Below, in pieces: positions 46,178 to 54,865 of a stretch of 64,000 nucleotides of DNA (its first letter is position 1; each line of letters starts with the position of its first letter). The translations under genes and the position numbers were made by a program. Origin of the DNA: EX4572-165 sp002254885 (lineage in GTDB: Archaea; Thermoplasmatota; E2; DHVEG-1); the NCBI GenBank assembly GCA_029939595.1, contig JAOZSQ010000001.1, positions 362,930 through 426,929 on the forward strand. Direction: 5' to 3'. The notes beneath the pieces are model-generated. The model did not search any database. It saw only the letters and a list, made by a program, of their open reading frames with translations, and was not told where the DNA came from.

Positions 46178-46842
46178 TGGATTTAACAACAACAAATTTG
46201 AAAGCTGAATCGGGTAAACTGTTAGATAAAATAGATGCCAGTATTACAGCGAGTGAAAGTGAAAAATTATATTACCAAGTTTTGGCATTGAAAGAACTTG
46301 ATATTATAAAGAGAAATCAAATGCAACTTCTAGCGGGAGGAAATTTAACATTACTCAGTCCCACTAACGCAACACCAGGAGATCCACGAATATTTCAAAA
46401 CCAACAATATAATAATGATAATCAGTATCATGTAGCTAATGCGTTTGGTTGGACAGGTGGAAGTCGTGTTCATCATAATAGTTCACATGGCGCAGACCCT
46501 TCTAATGCGAAATTGGGGGTACATTGGGGATATGGTAAAGGTGATAATGATTATTGTATGTTGAAAAAATATATTATTGGAACTTGGATAAGTGATCCAC
46601 CTGGAAGTTGGTTTATTGATGTTTCTATGGATTCCACAACAGGATTGGATGGAACTTGGATATTGGTTGATACTGCTAATGGCGTGAATCCAGGTAATTC
46701 GCAGATGGTTGAACGAGTTATAACTGAACCAGTTGCTTGTAAATGGATACGATTTAATTGTACTGGTACATCCACAGGAGGTTCAAGTTTGAGTATAGGT
46801 ACATTTGCATTTCATGGTACTGAACATTTAGAGATAACATAG
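46177..46842 (+). CDS. discoidin-like adhesin paralogue 2
   Basis: 221 aa. N-terminal SESEKLYYQVLALKEL helix; C-terminal domain LLSPTNATPGDPRIFQNQ to FHGTEH. Its closest relative in the window is the gene at 58185 (shared GKGDNDYC, LKKY, DVSMDSTTG, NPGNSQMVER), so the two arrays hold corresponding members. Confidence 0.7.
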   Translation: MDLTTTNLKAESGKLLDKIDASITASESEKLYYQVLALKELDIIKRNQMQLLAGGNLTLLSPTNATPGDPRIFQNQQYNNDNQYHVANAFGWTGGSRVHHNSSHGADPSNAKLGVHWGYGKGDNDYCMLKKYIIGTWISDPPGSWFIDVSMDSTTGLDGTWILVDTANGVNPGNSQMVERVITEPVACKWIRFNCTGTSTGGSSLSIGTFAFHGTEHLEIT

Positions 46843-46849
46843 GAGTAAG

Positions 46850-47467
46850 ATGGATTTAACAACTGAAATCACACAAATTCGGACCGCTTTGACAAATTGT
46901 ACGAAAGCAGAAGAATATTATTATTGGATGTTAGCTTTAAACGAAGCTAGAAAAGCTCATACAGAAGCAGTAGAGGGTGAACCTTATGAATTACTTTCAC
47001 CAGTTAATGCTACTAATGCTACTACAGGTATAATAGGGTCTTCTACTAAAGATAATTGGAATAGTGATGGTGCTTGGATATTATTTTCTTCCAATGCTAA
47101 TACTAGAGCAGTTATGAATAATGGTGGTTGGTGGGCACTAGATTTCCAAACTACAATGGGTTATAAAGCAATGATATATCGTTATACGATAACAACGAAC
47201 TACAGTTATAGAGAACCTGATGATTGGGTTTTAGAAGTATCAGACGATTTTGTGAATACCGAAACAGGAGAAGGTAATTGGTATGCTGTTGACCAAAGAG
47301 TAAATTCTCATATAGGTGCAGATTATAGTTCAAGATCGTTTGATGTTGTCACACCCAAAGCAGGAAGATGGGTTAGAATGAGAATACCAGGAGCAATCGT
47401 AAGGGAGTCAAGTAATGAAGCATGGACAGGTTTAAAAAGATTAGCGTTTTATGGTAAGAGGATATAA
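46850..47467 (+). CDS. discoidin-like adhesin paralogue 3 (EEYYYW helix type)
   Basis: 205 aa. Its N-terminal helix is the second type (NCTKAEEYYYWMLALNEARKAH). The discoidin-like domain spans LLSPVNATN to AFYGKRI with NGGWWALDF and DDWVLEVSDDF. The same helix type is found at 50552 and 61224, joined to different domains. Confidence 0.7.
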   Translation: MDLTTEITQIRTALTNCTKAEEYYYWMLALNEARKAHTEAVEGEPYELLSPVNATNATTGIIGSSTKDNWNSDGAWILFSSNANTRAVMNNGGWWALDFQTTMGYKAMIYRYTITTNYSYREPDDWVLEVSDDFVNTETGEGNWYAVDQRVNSHIGADYSSRSFDVVTPKAGRWVRMRIPGAIVRESSNEAWTGLKRLAFYGKRI

Positions 47468-47468
47468 A

Positions 47469-47618
47469 ATGGATTGGGAATTTAAAATAGAAGAAATAAA
47501 AAATCAAAAGGATTCTTGGTTTATGATTACAGCAAAAAAACCAGGAATCGTTTTAATCAGATTCGTTAAAACGAAAGAAGAAATAGAAGAAGTTAAAAAG
47601 TCAATTGAATCGGAGTAA
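47469..47618 (+). CDS. hypothetical 49-aa protein
   Basis: 49 aa, a beta-hairpin-like start (SWFMITAKKPGIVLIRF) and charged helix. One base after paralogue 3 and 3 bp before the next gene. No family recognised. Confidence 0.45.
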   Translation: MDWEFKIEEIKNQKDSWFMITAKKPGIVLIRFVKTKEEIEEVKKSIESE

Positions 47619-47621
47619 ATT

Positions 47622-47837
47622 ATGTATCAAACAAAAATAGAAGAGACGGTTGATCATGCCATCAATTTGATTATTCATAAAATAGAAGAAGATTATGGTA
47701 TTGAGATAGAAGACACAGATAAGGAATTGTATTGCAGTGTTGGAAAGGGTGCAATAGAAAATTGGTATAGAGAACAAACTCAAGACGAGAGAGATGGCGA
47801 CAGAAGCAAATTTAAAGAGAAATGGGATATAGATTAG
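47622..47837 (+). CDS. hypothetical acidic helical protein
   Basis: 71 aa, acidic and helical (IHKIEEDYGIEIEDTDKE). Lies between adhesin paralogues 3 and 4 in the same operon. Function unknown. Confidence 0.45.
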   Translation: MYQTKIEETVDHAINLIIHKIEEDYGIEIEDTDKELYCSVGKGAIENWYREQTQDERDGDRSKFKEKWDID

Positions 47838-47844
47838 GAGCAAT

Positions 47845-48501
47845 ATGGATTTAACAATAGATAATTTAAAAGCACAATCAGGACTTTTACTTGATAAAAT
47901 AAATGCTAATATAGGAACAAATGAGTCTGAAAAATTATATTACCAGACTCTCGCTTTAGAAAAACTTCAACAAATACAAAGAAAAACACCAGCAATTCCT
48001 GGTGATGGAATTCTTAAATTATTGTCACCTACAGATGCACAACCAAACGATATAAGAATATTTGGTAATCGTTTTGCTGATAATAATAATACTTATAAAT
48101 ATACGAATTGTTTTGGCTCTTATGGTGATGGAAGATGGTATTTGAGAGTTTATACTGCTTGGGTTGCCCTTAGATTAGATAAACTCGCCACTCTTCATAA
48201 GTATTCTTTGGGAACACACGCAGTTAGTGAAGAAGGAAGACCTAATGGGTGGTCCATTTTAATCTCACCTGATGGAGAGAATTGTTCAACGGATGGAGAA
48301 GATGGTGAATGGTTTACAATTGATACCGCACAATATCCTACTGTTGATGCTGGTGTTACTATAGAAAGGGACATAGCACCAGAAAAATTAAATCATGTTA
48401 CTCAATGGATAAAATTTAATATAACTTCTACATACGACCCAAGTTCATCTAACAGGAATTGTTCGGTATCATCATTGCAATATTTTGGAGTTGAAGTATG
48501 A
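47845..48501 (+). CDS. discoidin-like adhesin paralogue 4
   Basis: 218 aa. Helix NESEKLYYQTLALEKLQQIQ, linker, domain LLSPTDAQPNDIRIFGN to LQYFGVEV with core HKYSL...GRPNGWSILIS. Helix and linker resemble 60615 (LEKLQQIQ), showing exchange between arrays. Confidence 0.7.
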   Translation: MDLTIDNLKAQSGLLLDKINANIGTNESEKLYYQTLALEKLQQIQRKTPAIPGDGILKLLSPTDAQPNDIRIFGNRFADNNNTYKYTNCFGSYGDGRWYLRVYTAWVALRLDKLATLHKYSLGTHAVSEEGRPNGWSILISPDGENCSTDGEDGEWFTIDTAQYPTVDAGVTIERDIAPEKLNHVTQWIKFNITSTYDPSSSNRNCSVSSLQYFGVEV

Positions 48502-48537
48502 ATGTACAATATTTAAGAACAGCAATTAAGGTATAAT
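48499..48537 (+). other. remnant of the twin CX10C small gene
   Basis: Twelve codons reading MNVQYLRTAIK then stop, almost identical to the start of the gene at 49153 (MNAQCLRTAIK) but with Cys5 changed. A truncated duplicate placed at the junction between two adhesin genes. Confidence 0.5.
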
Positions 48538-49151
48538 ATGGATTTAAAAACACAAATAGAAAAGGTAATGGCAGAAATAGATGGTAATGTTTCTTTAGCG
48601 AATGGAGAAAAGTTATATTATCTGTCATTGACATTGAATGAGTTAAGAAAAGCTCATTTACCTACATTGCCATCAGATGATAATTTACAATTACTAACAC
48701 CTTCCAATGCTACTTCTGCAACTAATGGAATATGGCAAGAAACTATAGATGCAACTGCTGGTCCTTGGATGCTTTTTAATGATAAAAGTGGTTTTCTTGG
48801 ACTACTTCAGGTCGCGATTTGTCACAATCTTGGAAAATAAACTTTGCGGAGTGTTTCGGAGATACCAAAAAACGAATAGTTTATCAATACTTTTTACAAG
48901 CACCTAACACTCATAGAATGCCCCGATCTTGGATATTGGAAGTTTCAGACGATGATGAAAATTGGATAAAGGTAGATGAAAGAATTGATGGATTGCCCCG
49001 AACTGCTAATATAGGAAAAAGTTTTGATGTCCAACAACCCGCAGCAGGAAAAATAATAAGAATGAGAACAACTGCTGTTCATAGTAGTTTCAATGCTGCT
49101 TATCTTGGATTAATAAAATGGTTAATGTATGGTAAAATTATAGAGGTGTAA
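48538..49151 (+). pseudogene. discoidin-like adhesin paralogue 5, frameshifted
   Basis: Frame 0 gives the helix (GEKLYYLSLTLNELRKAH) and start of the domain, then stops at 48840. The remainder (SWTTSGRDLSQSW...SWILEVSDDDENW...MYGKIIEV) continues in frame -1 to 49151. The switch lies at the T4 run about 48792-48795 (GGTTTTCTTGG), which is not a good slippery heptamer, so a one-base insertion is more likely. The full protein would pair with 61832 (PTLPSDDNLQLL, VDERID, NIGKSF). Confidence 0.65.
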
Positions 49152-49152
49152 T

Positions 49153-49305
49153 ATGAATGCACAATGTTTAAGAACGGCAATTAAAAAAGGTCAGGAATGC
49201 TCAAAAACAAAAGGAAAAACACCCGATCAGTGTAAAAAAGAGTTTAGAGAAGCCACCAAAACATGCTCAATAGGAGAATCATGGCAGACGTTAAAGCGAT
49301 TATAG
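49153..49305 (+). CDS. small basic protein with evenly spaced Cys (twin CX10C)
   Basis: 50 aa. Cys5, Cys16, Cys27 and Cys38 are each separated by exactly ten residues, a twin CX10C pattern as in the gene at 373. Charged helices between. It overlaps the start of the next adhesin by 25 bp. A truncated copy lies at 48499. Links the first 3 kb of the window with this locus. Function unknown. Confidence 0.5.
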   Translation: MNAQCLRTAIKKGQECSKTKGKTPDQCKKEFREATKTCSIGESWQTLKRL

Positions 49306-49922
49306 AAAAATTGAAAACACAAGTGGATGCTAATATAGCAACCGATCCTGAAAAATTATATTATCAGGCTCTTACAATGAAAGAGATAGAACAACTGGAA
49401 AGACGGTTCCCAATGCCTCCTGGTGATGGGACATTAGTGTTATTATCACCTACAAATGTTGTTAGAGGAGATCCAAGAATGGTTCACTGTGGATACCAGT
49501 ATAGTGATTATTACCCTGAAAATATTTTTGGGTCAGTTGGTAAAGGATTTTGGCATGTACAAAGTTGGCCGAATACAACATGGGCAGGATGTAGATTTGG
49601 AGACGATCCTCAAAATCCATCAATAGCAACCGTTTATAAGTATAGTATGAGTGGAGGACCACATCCAAGTGAGTCCAGACCGAGTAGTTGGAGATTTGAA
49701 GTTAGTATGGATTACAGTAATGGAATAGCCGGTGATTGGATATTAATAGATGAAGTTTTAAATGCAAATCCTGGTCATGGAATAGTTGTAACGAGAGATA
49801 TTCCAACAGAAAAATTGGTATCGGCTAAAATAGCTAGAGTAACTGTGACATCAGTTACTACTAATCATTCCTCAAGCAACGCCACTTGGGGCAATCTATC
49901 TATTTGGGGAGTCAAACAATAA
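49281..49922 (+). CDS. discoidin-like adhesin paralogue 6
   Basis: 213 aa from the ATG at 49281, chosen for AGGAGAATC just before it. Helix DPEKLYYQALTMKEIEQLE; domain LLSPTNVVRGDPRMVHCG to LSIWGVKQ with core YKYSM...SRPSSWRFEVSMD. Family member without a close partner in the second array. Confidence 0.7.
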   Translation: MADVKAIIEKLKTQVDANIATDPEKLYYQALTMKEIEQLERRFPMPPGDGTLVLLSPTNVVRGDPRMVHCGYQYSDYYPENIFGSVGKGFWHVQSWPNTTWAGCRFGDDPQNPSIATVYKYSMSGGPHPSESRPSSWRFEVSMDYSNGIAGDWILIDEVLNANPGHGIVVTRDIPTEKLVSAKIARVTVTSVTTNHSSSNATWGNLSIWGVKQ

Positions 49923-49924
49923 TT

Positions 49925-50113
49925 ATGTCAAATACGAGAATATTAGTATCAATATCAAAATCAATAGAATGGGGTAAACGAATCATTTTGGCAATTTTGT
50001 TACTGATGGTTATTTTGATGTTCACATTATTTACATTGATTACGTGTAACCCTGAAGTAAATGACGAAACATTGCACTCAAGAATAACGGAGACTTATGA
50101 GACTTACTTATGA
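49925..50113 (+). CDS. small membrane protein
   Basis: 62 aa from the ATG at 49925. One strong hydrophobic helix (about 18-42, IILAILLLMVILMFTLFTLI) followed by an acidic tail. No lysis-protein hallmark beyond size and topology. Overlaps the next gene by 17 bp. Confidence 0.5.
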   Translation: MSNTRILVSISKSIEWGKRIILAILLLMVILMFTLFTLITCNPEVNDETLHSRITETYETYL

Positions 50114-50276
50114 GGAAGCTGTACATATGACAATAACCTCTGCAAGATGTGAAGTATGTAAAGTTAAAAAATGTGTTTCTGAAGAATATTTTAGACTGCT
50201 TGGTGATATAATGTTTAGTCCTGTATGTAAAGAATGTGAAGATAAACAGAGAAATCCTAATTCTCGCTCCACTTGA
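50097..50276 (+). CDS. small zinc-ribbon-like protein
   Basis: 59 aa with CEVC (plus a Cys 5 residues on) and CKEC about 24 residues later, fitting one zinc site. GGAG before the ATG. Ends in a 20-bp overlap with the convergent gene at 50257. Function unknown. Confidence 0.5.
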   Translation: MRLTYEEAVHMTITSARCEVCKVKKCVSEEYFRLLGDIMFSPVCKECEDKQRNPNSRST

Positions 50277-50478
50277 TATGAGTTTCAAATACCTTCCATC
50301 CACTATCTCTAAGGTGTTGCAGGTATTGACCATAAGGCGTACCTATATCTATTTTTTTATGTTTTTGTTCTCTACCATAGATAAGATCTCCATTCTCTCT
50401 GCGCCAACCCTTTTTTAGAAGGCGTTTGATGAATTTTTTATACCCCTTCATTGCACCACCATAAAAAATTGAACTCAT
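50257..50478 (-). CDS. hypothetical basic protein, only minus-strand gene in the adhesin locus
   Basis: 73 aa (64 aa if started at 50451, which leaves a leader after the promoter box and has GGTGG ahead). Basic, with GWRRENGDLIYG and LQHLRDSGW. Divergent from the next adhesin across a palindromic late-promoter box. No family recognised. Confidence 0.45.
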   Translation of the reverse strand: MSSIFYGGAMKGYKKFIKRLLKKGWRRENGDLIYGREQKHKKIDIGTPYGQYLQHLRDSGWKVFETHIKWSEN

Positions 50479-50483
50479 ACCGA

Positions 50484-50495
50484 TATTTATAAATA
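50484..50495. promoter_or_regulatory. palindromic late-promoter-like box TATTTATAAATA
   Basis: TATAAATA reads on both strands, overlapping by four bases (50488-50495 plus, 50484-50491 minus). It lies between the divergent genes at 50478 (minus) and 50552 (plus) and could serve both. Confidence 0.45.
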
Positions 50496-50519
50496 ATAGA
50501 AAATATTTAGGAGGATATT

Positions 50520-50552
50520 ATGATATTAAATTTTTGGGGTAAGGAGGCATAA
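50520..50552 (+). other. deletion scar: start codon fused to the tail of an adhesin gene
   Basis: An ATG with AGGAGG before it reads MILNFWGKEA-stop. The last six codons match the end of paralogue 1 (YWGKEVA-stop, with the same GGTAAGGAGG). This is what is left when a whole adhesin body is deleted between its start and its last codons; the stop overlaps the next start. Confidence 0.55.
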
Positions 50553-51154
50553 TGAATTTACAAACACAAATAGATCAAATTTTATCAAAATTAGCGAATT
50601 GCACTAAAGCAGAAGAGTATTACTATTGGACCCTCGCACTTAACGAGCTTAGAAAGGCTCATTATAGTACAGGTTCAACAAACAATATGACGTTATTGAC
50701 ACCATCAACAGCCATTGCAAGTACACCTGGATTATATATGTCATCTATATTAAACAGCAATAATAGTTCTTATGGAATGTGGCACCTTTTTACCAGTGGT
50801 CTTTCATATTTGGGGGGTAGTGCCGGATGGTGGGCAATCCATTTTGATTTCAATTGCGTAATAAAACGATATATCATGAATTTTGGTTGGGATGGTTATT
50901 GGCATCCTGGATCATGGACATTAGAAGTATGTAAAGAAGGAGAAACAACCAATGGAGGAGATGGTGATAAATGGATCGTAGTTGATGAACAAGCCAATTT
51001 ATCAGTCTCAAATTACGATGTAAAACAATTTGATGTGGCTTCTCCTGCTGAATGCCAATGGGCAAGATTACATATTCTATCAGCTTATGCTAATGGATCT
51101 AATCAAAATATACAATTATCGGGATTAAGTATGCATGGTGAAAAAATAGATTAG
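50552..51154 (+). CDS. discoidin-like adhesin paralogue 7 (EEYYYW helix type)
   Basis: 200 aa. Helix NCTKAEEYYYWTLALNELRKAH; domain LLTPSTAIAS to LSMHGEKID with AGWWAIHFD, SWTLEVCKEGE, GGDGDKW, PAECQWARL. The domain pairs with that of 62460 (SLEICQEGES, GGDGDNW, PQECQWVRF), but the helices are of different types: direct evidence of module exchange. Confidence 0.7.
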   Translation: MNLQTQIDQILSKLANCTKAEEYYYWTLALNELRKAHYSTGSTNNMTLLTPSTAIASTPGLYMSSILNSNNSSYGMWHLFTSGLSYLGGSAGWWAIHFDFNCVIKRYIMNFGWDGYWHPGSWTLEVCKEGETTNGGDGDKWIVVDEQANLSVSNYDVKQFDVASPAECQWARLHILSAYANGSNQNIQLSGLSMHGEKID

Positions 51155-51157
51155 CTT

Positions 51158-51820
51158 ATGAAAAAATTAATTATATTTTTATTTATTTTTATCGCCTCAA
51201 TAGCTTATTCTAAAGAAATAATCATCACCACAGGCGAATGGGAACCCCATTTTGGTAAAAATTTAAAAGGTGGTGGTGCGGGTAATTGGATTGTATCTGA
51301 CATTTTAAAGGATATGGGATATACAGTTACGTTTCGTTATTACCCTTGGGCAAGAGCCATAATGTCATCAAAACGAATAGATATATTCGGAACATGTTGT
51401 TGGTCCAAAAATACTAACCGAACAAAAAATTTTTATATAACTCAAGGAATATTGTCATCTACTTGGGTATTCTGGCATAAAAAAAGTTTGCAGTTTGATT
51501 GGAAAACACTAGAAAATCTTGCAAAATATAAAATAGGTGCCACTCTTTCATATTCATATAGTGAAAAATTTAGAAATATGGCTAGACGTGGCATGTTACA
51601 GGTTGAATGGGTTCCTTATGATAAACAAAATTTTAGAAAATTAATGATGGGTAGAGTTGATTTGTTTATGAATGATATTTTGGTTGGAAAAATGCAGATA
51701 CAAAAAACATTTCATCCAAACAAATGGGATATTTTTACCTATCATAAAAAATATTTAAATAAAAGAGATTATGGATTATTGATCAATAAAAGGTGGCAAA
51801 ATGCCCTCTATGAATATTGA
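51158..51820 (+). CDS. secreted solute-binding protein, C-terminally shortened
   Basis: 220 aa. Signal peptide MKKLIIFLFIFIASIAYS, then solute-binding family 3 features: TGEWEPHFG, VSDILKDMGYTVTFRYYPWARA, RTKNFYITQ, GRVDLFMND. It stops at RWQNALYEY, about 30 residues before the usual end, where a truncated LamG gene begins with 20 bp overlap. I read this as a recombination junction. A paralogue in fold of 37927, but sequence similarity is low. Confidence 0.75.
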   Translation: MKKLIIFLFIFIASIAYSKEIIITTGEWEPHFGKNLKGGGAGNWIVSDILKDMGYTVTFRYYPWARAIMSSKRIDIFGTCCWSKNTNRTKNFYITQGILSSTWVFWHKKSLQFDWKTLENLAKYKIGATLSYSYSEKFRNMARRGMLQVEWVPYDKQNFRKLMMGRVDLFMNDILVGKMQIQKTFHPNKWDIFTYHKKYLNKRDYGLLINKRWQNALYEY

Positions 51821-52958
51821 TACCACTAATCCATTAGGAACAGCAGGAAATGGAGTTCTTGGTGGTCTTAAATTGCCAGGAGGAAAGGGTGGCTATCCGT
51901 TTATTGGACAACTAGAAAATATAAGATTGTATAATCGTGTCCTTTCTCAAGAAGAACTTGCATTGTGTTATGGCGAATTAGAAGCCCCTACTGTACCCTG
52001 GAAAGGGCATCCAACTTACATTAGAACAAAAAGTAATAATAAAAAAATGGAGTTGGATATATTGCAAATAGATGATGAGAAGGATTTTTTGTTGTATGAA
52101 CGAACAGGTGATGAACATTATTTTGAGTTGAAAGCAAAAGGTAATTTTTGGGATTATCTTAAACTTCGTTGGGGAAAAAATAATTCTACTCAATTATATG
52201 CTCCAACAGAAAAAGGTGATAGTGGCTATAGACAATTGGAAATGTGTGGTAAAGGAATAAGTTTTAACAAAAAAACTGAAACGTCATTTGAGATTGAAAC
52301 AAATATTGAAACACAAAATGGGTTAGTCCACGAATATGTTGATAATATACTTAAAATTGGATTGGTATCAGAACCAATATATAGAAGTGCAGATTTAATT
52401 AAACATGATAAATATGATACTGTGACAGATGTGGCATATCCATCTGGCATTACAGAACCAGCTAGGGTGGTTAAAGCAAAAGAAAATTCAGTAAGTTCTA
52501 GTTCAGGTTATTCATGTGATGAAAGAGCAGTTGTTACATTTTGGTATAGAGCATTAGGCACTCTTAACGAACCTGATACTCTTTATAATCTTTTTAGATT
52601 TTCACCAGATAGTGCTAACACCGGTACTAGAATAACAGTTGAGATAAATACTTCCAAACAAATTGTAAGTATTGTGCCTAGTTGGAATACAGATGGAAAA
52701 TTAGATATTAACCCATCTATTGACGTTTCAAATTGGGTGTTCATTGTAGTTTATATGATAAATCCAACTTCGTTTTGTTTTATGATTAATGAAGAAAAAT
52801 TTATAATTACCACTCCTGATCAAATTTTTTTCAAAGATATGATCTTTGGTGGGGCTGGAGTGAATTCAAGATATGCCGATTTAAGAATATATAAAAATGT
52901 GTTGAGTGATGCCGATTTTCCAAAAATCGCTGGAAATACCGGTTGGATGAATCAATAA
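51801..52958 (+). CDS. LamG-containing fibre protein, N-terminally truncated
   Basis: 385 aa. It opens in the middle of a LamG-like domain: only the last strands (PFIGQLENIRLYNRVLSQEEL) remain, so the first ~130 residues of an ancestor are missing. A second LamG-like domain lies at about 235-380 (AVVTFWYRALG, NWVFIVVYMI, ADLRIYKNVLSDADF). Similar in plan to 54843. Starts inside the preceding binding-protein gene after AAAGGTGG. May still be expressed. Confidence 0.65.
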   Translation: MPSMNIDTTNPLGTAGNGVLGGLKLPGGKGGYPFIGQLENIRLYNRVLSQEELALCYGELEAPTVPWKGHPTYIRTKSNNKKMELDILQIDDEKDFLLYERTGDEHYFELKAKGNFWDYLKLRWGKNNSTQLYAPTEKGDSGYRQLEMCGKGISFNKKTETSFEIETNIETQNGLVHEYVDNILKIGLVSEPIYRSADLIKHDKYDTVTDVAYPSGITEPARVVKAKENSVSSSSGYSCDERAVVTFWYRALGTLNEPDTLYNLFRFSPDSANTGTRITVEINTSKQIVSIVPSWNTDGKLDINPSIDVSNWVFIVVYMINPTSFCFMINEEKFIITTPDQIFFKDMIFGGAGVNSRYADLRIYKNVLSDADFPKIAGNTGWMNQ

Positions 52959-52968
52959 TAACCTTAAA

Positions 52969-53367
52969 ATGACTCCAGAATTGAAAAACTTAAAAAATGC
53001 GATGCCTAACCCCAAAAATTTTGCATCGCATTCCTACGACCATTTAAACACTAAAAAACCAACATTGGATCAAGCTAAGATTGGATACCACTTTAAAGAA
53101 ACTATATCTTGCAGTACGCCATGTAATCAGTGTTGCAAAGCATTCGGAACCATAGCCCTTAAAATACACGAATACGAATTCATTAAACCACTAGTGGATA
53201 AAAAATATCTCTCAATTATGTTCGGTCTTAAATTGCTGAATATTAAAAACGGCTGTCCACTACTTATTGACAACGAATGCTCAATATACGACAATAGACC
53301 ATCCATCTGTAAAACCTATATGTGCGATTTTCAAATGGATAAACTTAAAAATACCACTAACTACTAG
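52969..53367 (+). CDS. YkgJ-type Cys-cluster protein
   Basis: 132 aa. Pattern CSTPCNQCC (about 48-56), CPLL, NECSIYDNRPSICKTYMC, as in the YkgJ/UPF0153 family of putative iron- or zinc-binding proteins. The function of the family is not established; links to protein modification and oxidoreductases exist. From this gene on, the plus strand becomes C-richer than G, unlike genes to the left. Confidence 0.75.
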   Translation: MTPELKNLKNAMPNPKNFASHSYDHLNTKKPTLDQAKIGYHFKETISCSTPCNQCCKAFGTIALKIHEYEFIKPLVDKKYLSIMFGLKLLNIKNGCPLLIDNECSIYDNRPSICKTYMCDFQMDKLKNTTNY

Positions 53368-53433
53368 TGTTTTTGATTTTGATTTCATAAAACACCATAA
53401 ACATCAACATCTTTTAATGAGGATAATAAAAAA

Positions 53434-54207
53434 ATGCCTGAAAAACCAATAGAAAACGAAATTAAAATTTGGGAAGAACCAACAGACGAAGAAGAAGAGG
53501 ATAAATTAAAAAAAATCAACCCAACATCTAAGTCTAAAATAAAGCTGAAATTGGATTCCGTTTTTAGTCTTTTTCATGATATCAGATCATCTCCACCTTC
53601 AAGATGTATGGTGATGAATGGCAGAAAACAATTACTACCATTGCCTTGGTCTGACGATTTTATCATTCCAGAAGATAAAGAAAAAAAAGAACCTCAAAAA
53701 ATAATTCAACCTATGTTTGTCTTCACTAAACATAATAAATTCTATCACCTTATTACAGAATTTAAAAACGATTTCCACTTTAATGCCCATCTCGGATCAA
53801 ATTCCCACGAATACTATTTGCTTCCACCTGAAGATGAAGATGGAAAAGAAAATGAATACGAAATCTGGCTGTTCGGTAGTTCTCAACAACCAGAAGAACT
53901 TAAATTTACTAAGTTTCTCTATGATAATTTTAACGATAACCCATTTACATTCGGTATCCCACATGCCAAATCCGCAGGAGCTATCAAATTGTCTATGCCA
54001 AATAAACACTTCATATTCGCCGCCCAAAACCTTTCTTCTTATCGGTCCTTTATTCATACATCTCAAGGACTCTCCTTCTGGTATTGGATCGGGCAACCTA
54101 AAGAATACCTCACTATTGAATATGATGGAAAATCCTCTATGAAATTCCTTAATGAAGCGGTTACACCAAATTCAAGAGCCGGTGTGAAATATAAATATCC
54201 AAAATGA
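53434..54207 (+). CDS. hypothetical protein
   Basis: 257 aa. Acidic and low-complexity at residues 1-40, then an alpha/beta region with FVFTKHNKFYHL, YEIWLFGSSQQP and SYRSFIHTSQGLSFWYW. No known domain. C-rich codon use as in its neighbours. Confidence 0.6.
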   Translation: MPEKPIENEIKIWEEPTDEEEEDKLKKINPTSKSKIKLKLDSVFSLFHDIRSSPPSRCMVMNGRKQLLPLPWSDDFIIPEDKEKKEPQKIIQPMFVFTKHNKFYHLITEFKNDFHFNAHLGSNSHEYYLLPPEDEDGKENEYEIWLFGSSQQPEELKFTKFLYDNFNDNPFTFGIPHAKSAGAIKLSMPNKHFIFAAQNLSSYRSFIHTSQGLSFWYWIGQPKEYLTIEYDGKSSMKFLNEAVTPNSRAGVKYKYPK

Positions 54208-54213
54208 TAAATA
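54206..54213 (+). promoter_or_regulatory. late-promoter-like box GATAAATA
   Basis: One mismatch from TATAAATA, overlapping the stop of the preceding gene and 26 bp before the ATG at 54239. The downstream AATAGAAAA matches the sequence after the box at 50488. Confidence 0.4.
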
Positions 54214-54238
54214 ATAGAAAATTTATTGTGGAGAAATT

Positions 54239-54727
54239 ATGGGAAGAGTTATAAAATTAGAAGATATAGAAGCAATAGAAGCTAAATTGGAACAGCTAAA
54301 TCAGTCAACCGCTCATGTACAAACTTCATTGAAAGGTAAAGTTACTATAGTTAGATCCGGTACGAGAGAAGATTATCCCTCTTCAGCAAATAGATTTTGG
54401 AAAATAGTGGAAATCTTTGTTGAAAATTATGCAAACCCATTTACTGTCAAATGTAATGCCAAATCAGCCAACGGTATTATCAATGTGACAGATTCATGTG
54501 TTGTTAATTCTAATGGATGGACTGTTGTTATTCCTGGATATACTGGATCAATAGCTACAGGACATATTGGAGGATATATGAATGCACGATCTGATCTCAC
54601 CGTTACACTATATGATACAAATAACAGTATAGTGGGTTCGGTTACAATGCCATTTTCTCCTTATGGTCATGGAACATTTAATACCAAAGAAGCCAATATC
54701 GGTCCAGCAGAGTTTAGAGAAGTGTAA
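54239..54727 (+). CDS. fibre-associated beta-rich protein with docking motif
   Basis: 162 aa. N-terminal RVIKLEDI docking motif and short helix, then a beta-sandwich-like domain (WTVVIPGYTGSIATGHIGG, LTVTLYDTNNS). Resembles C-terminal domains of tail fibre proteins. Binding target unknown. Confidence 0.6.
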   Translation: MGRVIKLEDIEAIEAKLEQLNQSTAHVQTSLKGKVTIVRSGTREDYPSSANRFWKIVEIFVENYANPFTVKCNAKSANGIINVTDSCVVNSNGWTVVIPGYTGSIATGHIGGYMNARSDLTVTLYDTNNSIVGSVTMPFSPYGHGTFNTKEANIGPAEFREV

Positions 54728-54865
54728 ATGTTAGATTTGATAAATAATATTAATAAACAACTATCAGAAATATTGAAACCATATAAACTTGAGAAACAAA
54801 AATTAAAGGAAAAAAGAGAGAAAATATTAAAAAGGATTGAATATGTTAGAGATTACAAAAGATAA
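54728..54865 (+). CDS. small Lys-rich helical protein
   Basis: 45 aa, starting overlapped with the previous stop, one long Lys/Glu helix. Overlaps the next gene start by 23 bp. Could be a small assembly factor; no further evidence. Confidence 0.4.
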   Translation: MLDLINNINKQLSEILKPYKLEKQKLKEKREKILKRIEYVRDYKR

